Below are positions 36,050 through 47,301 of a stretch of DNA of 64,000 nucleotides, one piece after another. A program made the translations under genes and the position numbers. The DNA comes from Carya illinoinensis (lineage: Eukaryota > Streptophyta > Magnoliopsida > Fagales > Juglandaceae). The notes beneath the pieces are model-generated. The model was given only the letters and a program-made list of their open reading frames with translations, was not told the DNA's origin and made no database searches. The DNA lies in assembly GCF_018687715.1 (NCBI RefSeq), contig NC_056766.1:45486933-45550932 (forward strand). Direction: 5' to 3'. Each line of letters opens with the position of its first letter. Position 1 is the stretch's first letter.

Positions 36050-36350
36050 TATTTATTTGGGGAGCCAATGTTGTATACTTGAAGCATGAAAGCAGAGCAC
36101 ATAAAAGAAGAAAAATGGATTGAATTAATTATACCCCATTTCCTGTTGCTATTATTTCTTTGGAATTTCAGGTGAGATTTTCCTTTCATTTTTGTTTCTT
36201 CTCTCGGGTCTTTTATCCCATAATTGATCCTTTGCGGGTACCGTTTTATAGAAGTTGGGGAGCTAATGTGGTATCCAAGCGTGAAAGTAGAGCAAATGAA
36301 ACGAGTCCTCAACAACAACTGAATTAATGATAGTCCCTGTTGCTTCAACA
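36050..36350 (+). pseudogene. TNL last-exon tail scraps (two)
   Basis: About 36057-36125 (GGAGCCAATGTTGTATAC, AAGAAGAAAAATGGAT) and about 36240-36330 (TTTTATAGAAGTTGGGGAG, AGTCCTCAACAACAACTGAATTAA) both match the final codons and stop region of TNL-1 exon 5. The spacer at 36160-36235 matches the TNL 3' flank (GGAATTTCAGGTGAGATTTTCC). They are duplicated, broken remnants. Confidence 0.6.
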
Positions 36351-37121
36351 TCCAACATTATTGCTTCACATTAAGGGCAGCGTTTTTCTCATTTATTGAT
36401 ATGCATGATGCATATTTCTCGTAATGTCTCTGTATTTTGTACTGTTTTCTACATAATTTCAACATCCAACATCAACCTCCCTCATGTAGTAACCTTTTCA
36501 TATGTTGTGACTATATCATTTTTTAGAGAAAAATTCTAGTTTGCCTCCTCGGTTTGTCCCTTAGATCTGACCACTAGTGCATTTTAATTTTTTTTCGTAT
36601 TTTCTAAAATGTTTAAAATAGTTACTACTAGTGAATTTATGTTATTTTTTTAAATGTTTAAAAAATATATATATATATTTTTTTAAAAAGTGAGATTGCA
36701 CTAGGGGTGCACCAAACAGTAAGAGCTTAAGCTTCCTAGTTCTAAGAACATGCAATCGACATAAGGATATATAACTGACATACCAACTACATAATAGAAG
36801 ACTTCATATCTATCATCTTTGCCCCAAGCAATTACATAAATAATAAACTCCCTAGAATTATGATTGAGATCCATGATATTTGAGGCACTTTGGGAATTGG
36901 GATGTATTTTTCTTGGCTTCATCCCATCTGAAATCAGCATTATTACTCCACATTAAGGGCAGCGCTATTCTCATGGATTGATCATTGATATGCATTGCAT
37001 ATTTATCCTAATGTCTCTATATTTTGTGTCGCTTTCTATATAAATTCAGCATCCAACATCAACCTCCCTCATATAGTAACCTTTTTGTATGTTGTGCCAT
37101 TACTTACCATAAAAGTGCACT
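36351..37121. other. TNL-associated intergenic blocks
   Basis: 36415-36730 matches 31440-31745. 36780-37100 matches 9421-9645 joined to 18597-18660, and therefore shows the LINE target site without LINE. No gene is present. Confidence 0.65.
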
Positions 37122-37485
37122 TAGGCCTCGTTTGGATATACAAATCACTCAAACTATCTCATCTCAATATCAAAACATCATTAAAATGTAAACACTTTTC
37201 AATTCTAAATCTTTAATTTTATTTCATCTAATTATTACCTAATCGTTACAACTTTTTCAAATTTCTAAACAAAACACAAAAAATAATTCAACTTTTTCAA
37301 ATCACAAAACAAAAATAGTATTAAAAAATTATATTTTGACTCTCTTTTATCTTTATAATATTTTTATTCAACATTTTCTCTCTCATTTCCTAAAACCCCA
37401 TATAACATCTTAACTCAAACTATTTCATTACCATTTACAAAATATCACAAAACTATTCATAGATTTCTGATCTCATCTCATTGCA
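37122..37485 (+). mobile_element. MITE-like repeat, copy 2
   Basis: It starts AGGCCTCGTTTGGATA and aligns with the reverse complement of 2475-2862. ATCTCATCTCA occurs near both ends. It is non-coding. Confidence 0.55.
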
Positions 37486-37719
37486 AAGCTGGATAAGTAA
37501 GAACTAAATAAGCTAAATTATTATTATTTTTTTTAAAGGGTGCTAAGCTAAATTAAAACAACGTGGTACATCCAGATTAAAAAAAATAGTGATATATATA
37601 CGTACAACTTTATGCACAATATTATATGTATTAAGTATTTATGTTCATTTTATTAATTATTTCTTTTTTAATTCGAATTTTAAAATCTTCATATATAATT
37701 TCTATAGCTGACACACAAT

Positions 37720-37858
37720 GTATATGCATGATTATGCATGTAAAATTGTAAGTATAAATAATATTTTCAAGGAAAAGTGACAACAAACCAAAGACCCCAA
37801 GAATGGTAAAAAAGAAACAAGAATATGGCAGAATTATTATATTTATATAAATTCCATC
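37720..37858 (+). repeat. Dispersed 140-bp repeat, copy 1
   Basis: It is nearly identical to 46115-46260 (TGTAAAATTGTAAGTATAAA, CCCCAAGAATGGTAAAAAAG). The origin is unknown. Both copies lie in TNL-debris regions. Confidence 0.75.
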
Positions 37859-38002
37859 CCGTTGCTACTGTGTGGGTGGTTTTGTTGCTGGACTTGTTCG
37901 TGCATGTGCTCTATGTTGTTCGTGATATGGTCGTGGGTTTGCAGGGGTTTAACTGCGTAGCAGGTTAATTTGGGATTGAATGGTTGAGTTGGGGGCGTTT
38001 TG

Positions 38003-38004
<2 letters not shown>

Positions 38005-38061
<57 letters not shown>
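38005..38061. repeat. (CT)n microsatellite, about 57 bp
   Basis: Uninterrupted CT dinucleotides. Open frames through it (Leu-Ser or Arg-Glu runs) are artefacts of the repeat. Confidence 0.95.
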
Positions 38062-38065
<4 letters not shown>

Positions 38066-39387
38066 TTCAATGCAAAGACACATATTACGTGTACATTTAT
38101 ATTATAGCGCTGCCCTCATGTAATGCATCAAATTATGTATACCTACATATTACCTGTACATGCCTTGCCTCTGTACTTGTTCCTCTATCTATTGCTGTAA
38201 CTTATGATGGATTTTATTCAAGTTAACTATAAGATCATGGACTGCATTGTCTTGTGCAGGAGAGTTTTCTTATGATATTTATGTGGTCAAACAAAGCCAA
38301 TCCCCCCTTTTAGCTAGCTTATGCTTCTCTTTTTGTTTCGCTTTTTTGTCAGTCTTCTAGTTCAATCTGAAATCTTTATTGTCTTGCCTCAAAACTCTTT
38401 TCAAGTTTCCCCAAGTTCATCCTCTATATTTGCTTTAAAACAAAGACCAGAGCTAGATGAGCAACGATTGCAATCCGAAAATCTTTTACCTGATTTTCTA
38501 TCGATACTTTGGTTGTAGCTTAATAATCCATAGTAATCGAGAATTGTTTCATCAAAAATTCAAAATCTTGAATTGGGACAAGCTCCATTTGGTAGCTTGA
38601 AAAGGAGCTGTCTTTAGCTGCAGTTCAGATTGGTATTGCCCAGATTTGTCATTTAAAGTCTGTCCATCATTTAAGAATGTTTGGTGCTCATATGGCTAAC
38701 ACTCGAAGAAAAGTTTGTTTTTCAATTCTAGTGATCAAACTCTTGAAAGAACCCAGAAAATCTGAGGATCGATCTGATGCAATTATGCGGACCTTTTACA
38801 TAGAGAGTAGATGAATAATCCAATGTGGGAATATATTTTGACTGGAATAGGTAAAAGATAAATCATATGATATTACCATTTATTGAGTTTGAGATAATTC
38901 AAGAACAAGCTGGATCCTACAAAGCTATAGAATCAAACGAACTGTTGTTATAAGGATTAACTCTCATGCATGGACCAAGTAAATAACCCTCAATGATTTT
39001 CCTTGCCATTCCTCTCCATAGCCAGAGAAAAGCTTGATTTTGTGTGAGAGTAGGAAGGGTGCTGTATAAACAGGTTGGACCAACTTGAGCAGTCTGAAAC
39101 CAATAGCCTGAAAACAACTATCCAAAAAATAATGGCAATGAACAACTATTCTTGTTAAATCCCATAACTGATAGTAAAAGAAAGGAATCAACTCATGGAG
39201 AAAGAAGATAAACTTGATCTCGAGGACTTACGTAAATATGTCAATGTCATTGAGAAAAGATTCCTCAAAAGCAGACGGCTGCTCAATGATTTTCTCCTAC
39301 CTGAATTACAAAAACAATAATAAATAACAAACAAATAAAAAATAGTAGAAAAACATAATAAACTTCACAACGTCTGACGAGGAGATA
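38062..39387. other. Intergenic DNA left of Copia-3
   Basis: There is no convincing gene. Ends at the AGATA target duplication (39383-39387). Possible gene scraps at 38320-38520 (+) and 38917-39191 (-) match no family I recognise. Confidence 0.45.
39232..39300 (-). other. Candidate orphan exon
   Basis: On the minus strand a 69-nt stretch is bounded by a CAG acceptor and a GTAAGT donor, and one frame reads EKIIEQPSAFEESFLNDID. The 69-nt length is a multiple of three. No neighbouring exon can be joined, so this may be a relic or chance. Confidence 0.2.
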
Positions 39388-39645
39388 TGTTGAGAACTTG
39401 ATGAATAGCAGAGAAAAGCTAAACCAGAGGAAGAATACAAGAATTGTGTAATCTGATGTGAATGAAATCGATATTACTTGATGTAAAATACATGAAGGTC
39501 TTTGTAATATTTATACTACATAGAGAAATAAATGTATAACAGAAATAACGGTATTTTAAATCTTCTCATTCTCTTTTTCTACCTTTATCTTTTCTTCTTT
39601 GGACTTCAACTCCATGCTGTCAATATGAGAGGCTATACTCCAACA
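39388..39645 (-). repeat. Copia-3 3' LTR (258 bp)
   Basis: In element orientation it starts TGTTGGAGTATAGCC and ends GTTCTCAACA. It directly follows the polypurine tract and is flanked outside by AGATA. Confidence 0.92.
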
Positions 39646-39657
39646 CCCCCCCTCTAG
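39646..39657 (-). promoter_or_regulatory. Copia-3 polypurine tract
   Basis: The minus strand reads CTAGAGGGGGGG immediately before the 3' LTR. Confidence 0.85.
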
Positions 39658-39659
39658 AT

Positions 39660-42600
39660 GAGCATGTATATTGATAATGTTCATCTTGCGCAAATTATGA
39701 TGGAAAGGCAGTGATCCGAGAGGTTTGGTAAATATATCTGCTAGTTGTAATCTCGAAGGAATATAGAAAAACTTTATAACATTCTGCTGTAATTTCTCCC
39801 TAACAAGATGGCAATCGATTTGAATATGTTTAGTCCTCTCATGTTGTACTGGATTGGTTGCAATGGACAAAGCTGATTTTCTGTCAGTGTAGAGCATTGT
39901 AGGCTGAGAGTGATCAACACTGAGATCTTGAAGGGCATATAATAACCACTGCACCTCACATGTTGTGGCAGCAAGAGCCCTATATTCTGCTTCTACAAAT
40001 GATCTACTAACTGTGGCTTGTTTCTTTGATTTCCATGAGATTAATGAATCTCCTAGAAAAATTGCATATCCTGTAACACTTCTCCTGGTGTCTAAGCAAC
40101 CTGCCCAATCACTGTCAGAAAAAGCTTTTAATTGAAAATCTGAAGATGAAGACAAGAACAATCCTTGTCCTGGTGTAGCTTTTAAGTATCTAAGCACACG
40201 CATAACAGCTTGATAATGAGAAACTGCTAGTTTAGCATGAAACTGGCTAAGGACTTGAACAGAATAGGCCAAGTCAGGCCTTGTAACTATCAAATGTAAC
40301 AGCTAACAATAACCGAATTGAAGTAAGTTTTGCCACTAGGGAAAAAGTATCAAAGAAGTCTAATCCTTCTTGTTGAGTGTAGCCTTTTGCTACCAGCCTT
40401 ACTTTATGTCTTTCTATGGTTCCATCAGCCTTGTATTTTACTTTAAAAACCCATTTACAACCTATGGTCTTTTTATTTTTAGGTAGAGTAACAAGTTCCC
40501 AGGTTTTGTTTAATTCTAAAGCAGTGAGTTCATTTTTCATAGCAACTTGCCATTCATGAGATTTTGCAGCTTGTTGATATGCTTTGGGTTCTTTGATAAT
40601 AGAAATTGAGGCTAAGAAAGCTTTGTGTGATGCTGAAAGTCTACTGACAGAAATAAAAGAGGATATAGGATAGGGATTACCTGTGTTAGAGGAACAACCA
40701 ATGACAGTAGATGAGTTGATTGCATGAGGAAACAATGAGGCAGTACCACAATAATAATCCTGCAAAAATTTTGGTGTTTGGTTAATTCTTGATGATTTTT
40801 TGACAGTAGGGATAGGATTTGCTAAGTCAGTTTGATGGTTGATGTCAATATGAGAGGAATCTGAACTTGCTAAGTCAGTTTGGTGGTTGCTGTCAATATG
40901 AGAGGAATCTGATTCATTAAGAATCAGTGATTAAATATTTTGATCAGAAGAGATAGGATTATTTATATGAGGGGAATTATGTTGGAATTTTGAAGGAGGA
41001 AACAGAAAAGTAGGTATAGCAGAATTAACTAGAAGACTTTTGAATGGAAAGTTGGTTTCATGAAACACAGCATTTCTGGAAATAATGACTCTATTTGTGT
41101 TTAAGTCCATGAGTTTGTAACCTTTGACAGCAGAAGGATATCCTAAAAATAGACATTTTGTTGCTCTTGGATCGAACTTTTGTCTATGACTAGTAATTGT
41201 AGATGCAAAGCATAAGCATCCAAAAACCTTTAAATGAAAAAGATTTGGTGATTTGTGAAATAGCATTTCAAAAGGTGTTTTGTTTTGGAGAAGAGGAGTT
41301 GGAATTCGATTTATGATATGGGCTGCAATCAATACACAATCACTCCAAAAAATTAAAGGTAAGTTTGCTTGAAACATCAAAGCTCTAGCTGTGTTTAATA
41401 AGTGTTGATGTTTTCTTTCAACTACTTCATTTTGTTGTGGAGTTTCTACACAACTTCTTTGATGTACAATTCCATTGTCACTATAAAATTTTGTAAGGAA
41501 AAATTCTGAACCATTGTCTGTTCTTATGGTTTTTACAGAGGTATTAAACTGATTTGTAATCATTTTACAAAATTTGGCAGTAAAGATGAGACCTCAGATT
41601 TAGTTTTAAACATATACACCCAAGTGCATCTTGTAAAATCATCTACTATAGTGAGAAAGAATTTAAAACCAGAATATGATATAGTAGCAAATGGGCCCCA
41701 TATATCACAATGAATCAATTCAAACTCTTTATTAGAAATACTTTGTGATACAGGGAAAGAAAGCTTTTTTTGCCTTGCTAGTGGACAAATTTCACACATT
41801 TGTACAATCAAATGTTATTGAATTGTCTATTTGTCTAAGAAAAGGTATTCTAGAATTTGAGACATGACCTAATCTGTAGTGCCAAAGGTTTGGCTGGTTT
41901 TGAGCAACAGTTGATGCAAAGATTGGTGTAGAATTAAACTGATTTTGTTGATAGGAATTAGCTTTTGAGGAAGCTTGAGGTAGGTGATAAAGGCCTTGTT
42001 TCTCATAGGCAATCCCAATCATCTTCTTCATTGATTGGTCCTGTAAAAGGCAATGTGAATCAAAAAAAGATAGACAAAGATTAGATTCTTTGGTTAGTTT
42101 AGAAACAAATAATAGGTTGAATGAAAAGCTTAGAACACACAAGACATTATGCAAATGTAATGTGCTAGAAAGACTTACAGTTCCAATATACAATGCTAGA
42201 ACAGTTTGACCATTAGGAAGATATATGAAATTTGTAACTGGTTTAGGAGTAGAAGAATATAGTAGAGGTGAATAGATCATATGATCTGTTGCACCAGTAT
42301 CTAGGATCCAAGAAAATTCAGAATTTAACTTGGTAGAAACAGAATTGCATTGACTGAAAAGATTACCAGAAAATTGAGTGGTGGCTAGATTTACTGCTGC
42401 TGTGGATGTATCAATGTTCTGAGTAGTTGAACTCAAATTGGCAAGTGCTATGAGTTTATTGAATTCTTTAGCAGTTAGACTAAACCTTTGGTTCTCATTA
42501 CTGTTTTTAATATAGACCTCTTCAGTTGAAATGGCTGCATGTGCAGAAGGAGGGTTTCTTTTTCCCTTAGGTCTAGTCCATCCAGGGGGATAACCATGCA

Positions 42601-43489
42601 ATTGAAAGCACTTGTCAATTGTATGACCATTATAGCCACAGTGAGTACAATGCAGTGAGGATTTCTTCAGCTTGTCTTTGATGAACTTGGACTGATTATT
42701 CTGATTGGGCTGAGTGTAATGCTTTGCCAACAAAGCATGTGTGTCATTACTTGTGAAGTTGGTCAATTGTCGCTGACTTTCTTCTTGAAGCAGCAAGGAA
42801 AACACTTTAGAAATGCTAGGCAATGGGACAACAAGTAACAATTGACTTCTTACTGAGGCATAAGAATCATTCAATCCTATTAGAAATTTCAACACGTAAT
42901 TTGATTGTTGCCTAAGGAGCAAGAAATTGAACAGATCACAGGTGCAAGAAGCCATCTTGCCACATGTACAGGTTGGAAATGGCCTATAATTGACATACTC
43001 ATCCCAAAGGGTCTTGAAAGCACTGAAATATTCTGTAATCGAGGATGAACCCTGGTTTATACAGCTTAGGGATTTTTCAAGATGAAAAATCCTTGGTCCA
43101 TCACTTCTCAAGTATCTTGTTTTTAACTCATTCCAGAGGTCTACAGCAGATGCAACATAAAATAAACTATTTCTAATATCTTTAGAAATAGAATTCATGA
43201 GCCAAGAAAGTACCAAATTATTGGCACAAAGCCAAGCAGTATGATTAAGACGCTGATTAGCAGGAGGAGCAGTAACTGAGCCATCAATGAAAGCTACCTT
43301 GTTCTTCACAGTTAGGGCAATAGTGATTGAACAACTCCAAGCAATGTAGTTGTCTCCTGCAAAGGCTTCTGAAACCAAGAGAGAACCCGGATTATCACTA
43401 GGATGAAGATAATATGGGCTAGAGGAATCATCTGAAGGGTTAAGAATACGAGATGAAGCTGAAGAATTAGGGGAGTTTTCTTCTGCCAT
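39660..43489 (-). pseudogene. Copia-3 gag-pol with RT deletion
   Basis: Gag likely starts MAEENSPNSSASS at 43489. The CCHC knuckle is CTHCGYNGHTIDKC, the protease motif is WILDTGATDHM, and the pre-integrase zinc region (LWHYRLGHVS) closes the first long frame at 41792. Integrase follows in two frames (CEICPLARQKK, HCDIWGPFA; then IRTDNGSEFF, ETPQQNEVVERKH). RT fingers ([27 protein letters not shown]) run to about 40290 and then join directly to TRPDLAYSVQVLSQF. The palm with YVDD is therefore missing. RNase H is complete (FSDSDWAGCLDTRRS) and ends near AHLEGGC. Confidence 0.9.
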
Positions 43490-43650
43490 GTTTCCAAGAA
43501 TTGGAAAGAAAATACAAGAATTGAGAAACAAGAATTGAAGATTCTCGAGCAGAAATATGTAATTTGAGTAGAAAGAGTAGAGTTTGCAATGCAGATTGCA
43601 AGAATAGAGAAAAGAAAAATATGCGGAAGCAGTTTTTGTGATTTTTCAAT

Positions 43651-43659
43651 CTGATACCA
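43651..43659 (-). promoter_or_regulatory. Copia-3 primer-binding site
   Basis: The minus strand reads TGGTATCAG directly after the 5' LTR, matching the initiator Met tRNA site. Confidence 0.85.
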
Positions 43660-43917
43660 TGTCGAGAACTTGATGAATAGCAGAGAAAAGCTAAAATAGA
43701 GGAAGAATACAAGAATTGTGTAATCTGATGTGAATGAAATCGATATTACTTGATGTAAAATACATGAAGGTCTTTGTAATATTTATACTACATAGAGAAA
43801 TAAATGTATAACAGAAATAACAGTATTTTAAATCTTCTCATTCTCTTTTTCTGCCTTTAGCTTTTCTTCTTTAGACTTGAACTCCATGTTGTCAATATGA
43901 GAGGCTATACTCCAACA
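43660..43917 (-). repeat. Copia-3 5' LTR (258 bp)
   Basis: It aligns without length difference to 39388-39645. Its last dinucleotide is intact, but the inner terminal reads GTTCTCGACA where the other LTR has GTTCTCAACA. Confidence 0.92.
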
Positions 43918-44132
43918 AGATACTGCATCTCTCTGCCTTTTTATGTACATTGCCCCGTTTTGGGCCTTGTAAACCTTATATGTTTATCACCAACCTATAC
44001 TTTGCAATGAAATTTGATGTTTAAGACCTAATTTACAACGAAACTTCTAGATGAGGTGGAGAAGGACCATGAGAACCCAATGGACTAAGACAATTTATAC
44101 TTGCTAGAAATGTTTTCAGAATAATTATATAT

Positions 44133-44174
<42 letters not shown>

Positions 44175-44789
44175 GTATTTTAGTATTATACACTTTGTTT
44201 GGAACAGATATTATAGAAGTGTGGCAATATAGAATTGGCGCATTTTTTCTATAAAAGATTCGATTTCGGGGGTGGTTGAGATTGGGCCATTGGGCCATCG
44301 ACACCTATTTATAAATCAAAAACTCTATGCGTAGTTACTACTTTTCCATACTCCCTTGCGCATTCCACTAATGTGATTAGTTGCTTCATTTTTTTAAATA
44401 TAAAATAACTGTTTAGGCCAGTCACATTATAAGTTGAGTGTGCAAAAAATATGCCAAAGTGATTATATGAAGAAGAACTCTTTACAAATATCTCATTTTC
44501 AGTTTAGATAGATCGAAAGATAGAGAGAATAATTCAGCTTTTGATAATTATGATTGGGATCCATATTATTACATGCAGTTGATCTTGGGTTAATTTTTTA
44601 AAAATAAATAGCAGTCTTTTGATTTTAAAAACGAATTTCTTTTAAAAAGAAATATAAACCAATAATAGACATTTGAGTAACTTGGTTGATTACTTAATTG
44701 TGCGTAAAACACACAAACAGTACTCTGCTTGCAGAACGAATCAATCACGTTGATCAAGCGCATAGAATTATCAAAACTACAATTTCTAG
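43918..44789. other. TNL 3'-flank scrap, AAT microsatellite and AT-rich DNA
   Basis: About 43950-44070 resembles the TNL 3' flank (TATACTTTGCAATGAAAT, TTTAAGACCTAATTT). An (AAT)n tract lies at about 44136-44174. No gene is seen. Confidence 0.55.
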
Positions 44790-46078
44790 TACTTTTCCAC
44801 CCAATTTTCTCGGAAATAGGTTCATTACATTTAAAATGCTGGTAGCTCCAAGGAGTTAGGCATGTGATTCAAGTTTAAGGTAAGTGCAATTAAAATCTCC
44901 AATAATTTTGTTTCTTTATTCTATGTGGTAAACTCCTTTCAATTTGTTTTGTCTTTTTTAACTGACAACTATAACTTTTCGTGATTGTAAATTCTTAACA
45001 AAAATCTCGGATCTTTCAAGCATCTCAAATTTGAAGAAATTGATTGTCAGAAGGTGTAAAAGTTTAGTCGAGGACAATCTTTCTAATATGATTTTTTTTC
45101 CGATTCCTCTTACCTCAAAATTTTTCCAACAAGTCTCAGGTTGAGATCTTTACGCTACATTGACCTTTGTGGTTGCTAAAGCTTTCATGACTTTTCTGAA
45201 ATCGAGTGTGAAATGAAATTTTTATGTACATTGAATCTAGCTAAAACTGCAGTGGAAGAACTACCTCTATCCATTGGAAACCTCACTGGACTTGATAATT
45301 TAATTCTAAGTGGTTACAAAAACCTTATGTGTCTTCCAATTAAAAGCATTCATCAGTAAGGGTGTAAAAAAAAATCGATAAACCTGTAAACCGGACCGGA
45401 CTGGACCAAACTGGTGGGATCGGTCCGGTCCCGAGTTTGGTTTGGTTCGGTCCGGTACCGGTTTTATTTTAAAACCGGTCAAAATCGGTCCGGTTCCGAT
45501 TTTTCTTTTTATAAAACCGGACCGGACCGGTTTATATATATTTTAATTTTTTATATTGTATATAATATTTATATATAATATATAACTATATATAAAATAG
45601 TTTTGTATTATATGATAAATTTTTAAATAATATAATATTAAATTTTAAAATGTTATATCATTTTGTTTATTGTATTAATAGTTATACTAATATTATATAG
45701 TGCATATTAATAATTATACTAATACTATATCACTATATATTATAATATACTATAATATATTATCACTATAGTATTATAGACTATAGTATACTAGAGACTA
45801 TACTATAATATAATATTAAATATATTAATGTACTATATTTAATATATAATATAGTACATTAAACTAGACCGAACCGGACCGGAAACTGGTAAAACCGAAG
45901 TACCGGTTTAGGAGGGTAACCGGTGCGTAATCGGTTTTGAAAAATATAAAAGCGGACCAGTTACAGTACCCCTATTCATCAGTTGCAACATTTAAGCCAA
46001 CTTGGGATTGGTGGTTGTACAAATCTGGTAAAGAAGATGGGGGATGATAGACTATCCATTCTAGCTACTGAGTCTACT
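44790..46078 (+). pseudogene. TNL exon 3/exon 4 (LRR) relic with MITE insertion
   Basis: About 44790-44880 matches the end of exon 3 of TNL-1, including the splice donor (GATTCAAG then GTAAGTGCAATT). Exon 4 homology begins near 44962 and is clear from 44995: ISDLSSISNLKKL-like, then VEELPLSIGNLTGLD near 45250-45300. It is cut at 45357 and resumes at 45984 (HLSQLGIGGCTNLVKK-like). Stops and frameshifts are frequent. No TIR, NB-ARC or last exon is attached. Confidence 0.82.
45358..45973. mobile_element. Mutator-like MITE (616 bp) with 10-bp target duplication
   Basis: Direct repeats ATTCATCAGT at 45348-45357 and 45974-45983 bracket it. The ends are AAGGGTGTAAAA and, inverted, AGGGGTACTGTA. GGACCGG/CCGGTCC-rich arms flank an AT-rich centre of TATA and AATATA runs. 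A 9-11 bp target duplication is the hallmark of Mutator-like elements. No transposase is encoded. Confidence 0.75.
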
Positions 46079-46114
46079 ATATATAATGGATCATGCATAT
46101 ACATTGCGTGTCAT

Positions 46115-46260
46115 GTGATTATGCGTGTAAAATTGTAAGTATAAATAATATTTTCAAGGAAAAGAGACAACAAACCAAAGACCCCAAGAATGGTAAAAAA
46201 GAAACAAGAATATGGCAGAATTGTTATATCTATATTATACAAATTCCATGATGTTGTAAA
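46115..46260 (+). repeat. Dispersed 140-bp repeat, copy 2
   Basis: It matches 37720-37858 with few differences. No function is apparent. Confidence 0.75.
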
Positions 46261-46909
46261 CTTAAGTTCAAAGGATAAGCGTTTAGCAGCCCCATTCAGC
46301 AGCCCCATTCACAAGCCTGATATATAGGATTTTAACCACACAAATGGGTGCTGATTTTTCTCTTTTTTTACAATGCTAGATTGCATCTTATAGAAACTAA
46401 TTATTGTAAAACCAGTAGATAACTTCCCTCTCAGATCATCTACAAGCAAGGACTTCTTTCGACATCAGCCATAGCTACTGTGACGGCGCATGATCATATT
46501 TAAGTTTTTGGGCCAACGTCCTTTCCTATGGTGTGATAAATCTTCAATTCTCCCGCATCAGAAAATCCCAAAAGTCTAAAGTTCATACAAGAAAGTCAAT
46601 GGAACAATTTTAAAGGGTGTTTGATTTTGACGTTTGTTTAATTTACGTGGAAGGAAAGACTTCAATTTAAAACCGTGTAAATGGTATTGTAATTTGGCTT
46701 ACCAAGAAACTTTCCACGCAACTTCATTTAAATTTGTACTTTGAAAAAGATAATTAAAATAGATTTAAAACTATCTTAAATCAATATTATTAGCGTGGGA
46801 AGATTGAAAAAGATGTTGGAACAACTACTTTAATGTGATAAATTTTTAATGCTCGCATGTCAGGAAATTCCAAAAGATTAAAGTTCATACTGGTAATTAA
46901 TTAAAGTTC
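46261..46909 (-). other. Inverted copies of TNL upstream block
   Basis: 46800-46905 is the reverse complement of about 18870-18985 (GTTGGAACAACTACTTTAA, GATAAATTTT, GTTCATAC), and 46535-46600 is a second, weaker inverted copy. The orientation is opposite to every other copy of this block in the window. Confidence 0.65.
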
Positions 46910-47221
46910 TAACCTATACATATGACTTAATCCTAGCACACCCAACTAGATCCATATTCTTGAACATGTTGAAATATTTCTGCACACGCTTAGCAAACGG
47001 TTAAACATACCCATTCACATATGCACAGAAACGTATTTGCAATTCTCAAATCATAATTCATGAACTGTCATGTCAAGTACAGGTTTTAGAAAAGAAATAT
47101 TTCATTAAGCAACAAATCATAGATTGAGTTCAAGAAACATTAGTCAAACAATCAGCAGCTAACAAGAGATATAAATCAACAGACATAACCAAAAGCTGTT
47201 GTTCCCCCAAAACAAAAAAAT

Positions 47222-47285
47222 GTGTTAGTACAAGTAACACTCCCCCTTACTACTCCCCCTCAACAATATCTCCCCCTTTTTGTCA
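47222..47285 (-). promoter_or_regulatory. G-rich polypurine-like runs
   Basis: The minus strand contains AAAAAGGGGGAGATA, GAGGGGGAGTAG and AAGGGGGAGTG in succession, 17 bp after the extra ORF. One of them probably served as polypurine tract, but no LTR follows. Confidence 0.45.
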
Positions 47286-47301
47286 CAAGAGGCCAAGGGT
47301 C

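Larger units (their letters stand above)
39388..43917 (-). mobile_element. Copia-3, complete-ended Ty1/copia element lacking the RT palm
   Basis: 258-bp LTRs at both ends, a primer-binding site, a polypurine tract and a perfect AGATA target duplication (39383-39387, 43918-43922) define a 4530-bp insertion. The LTRs differ at about nine positions by eye (about 96-97% identity), making it the youngest element here with both LTRs visible. Gag and protease are open. Integrase is split by a short frame change, and the RT lost its central part including YVDD. Confidence 0.94.
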
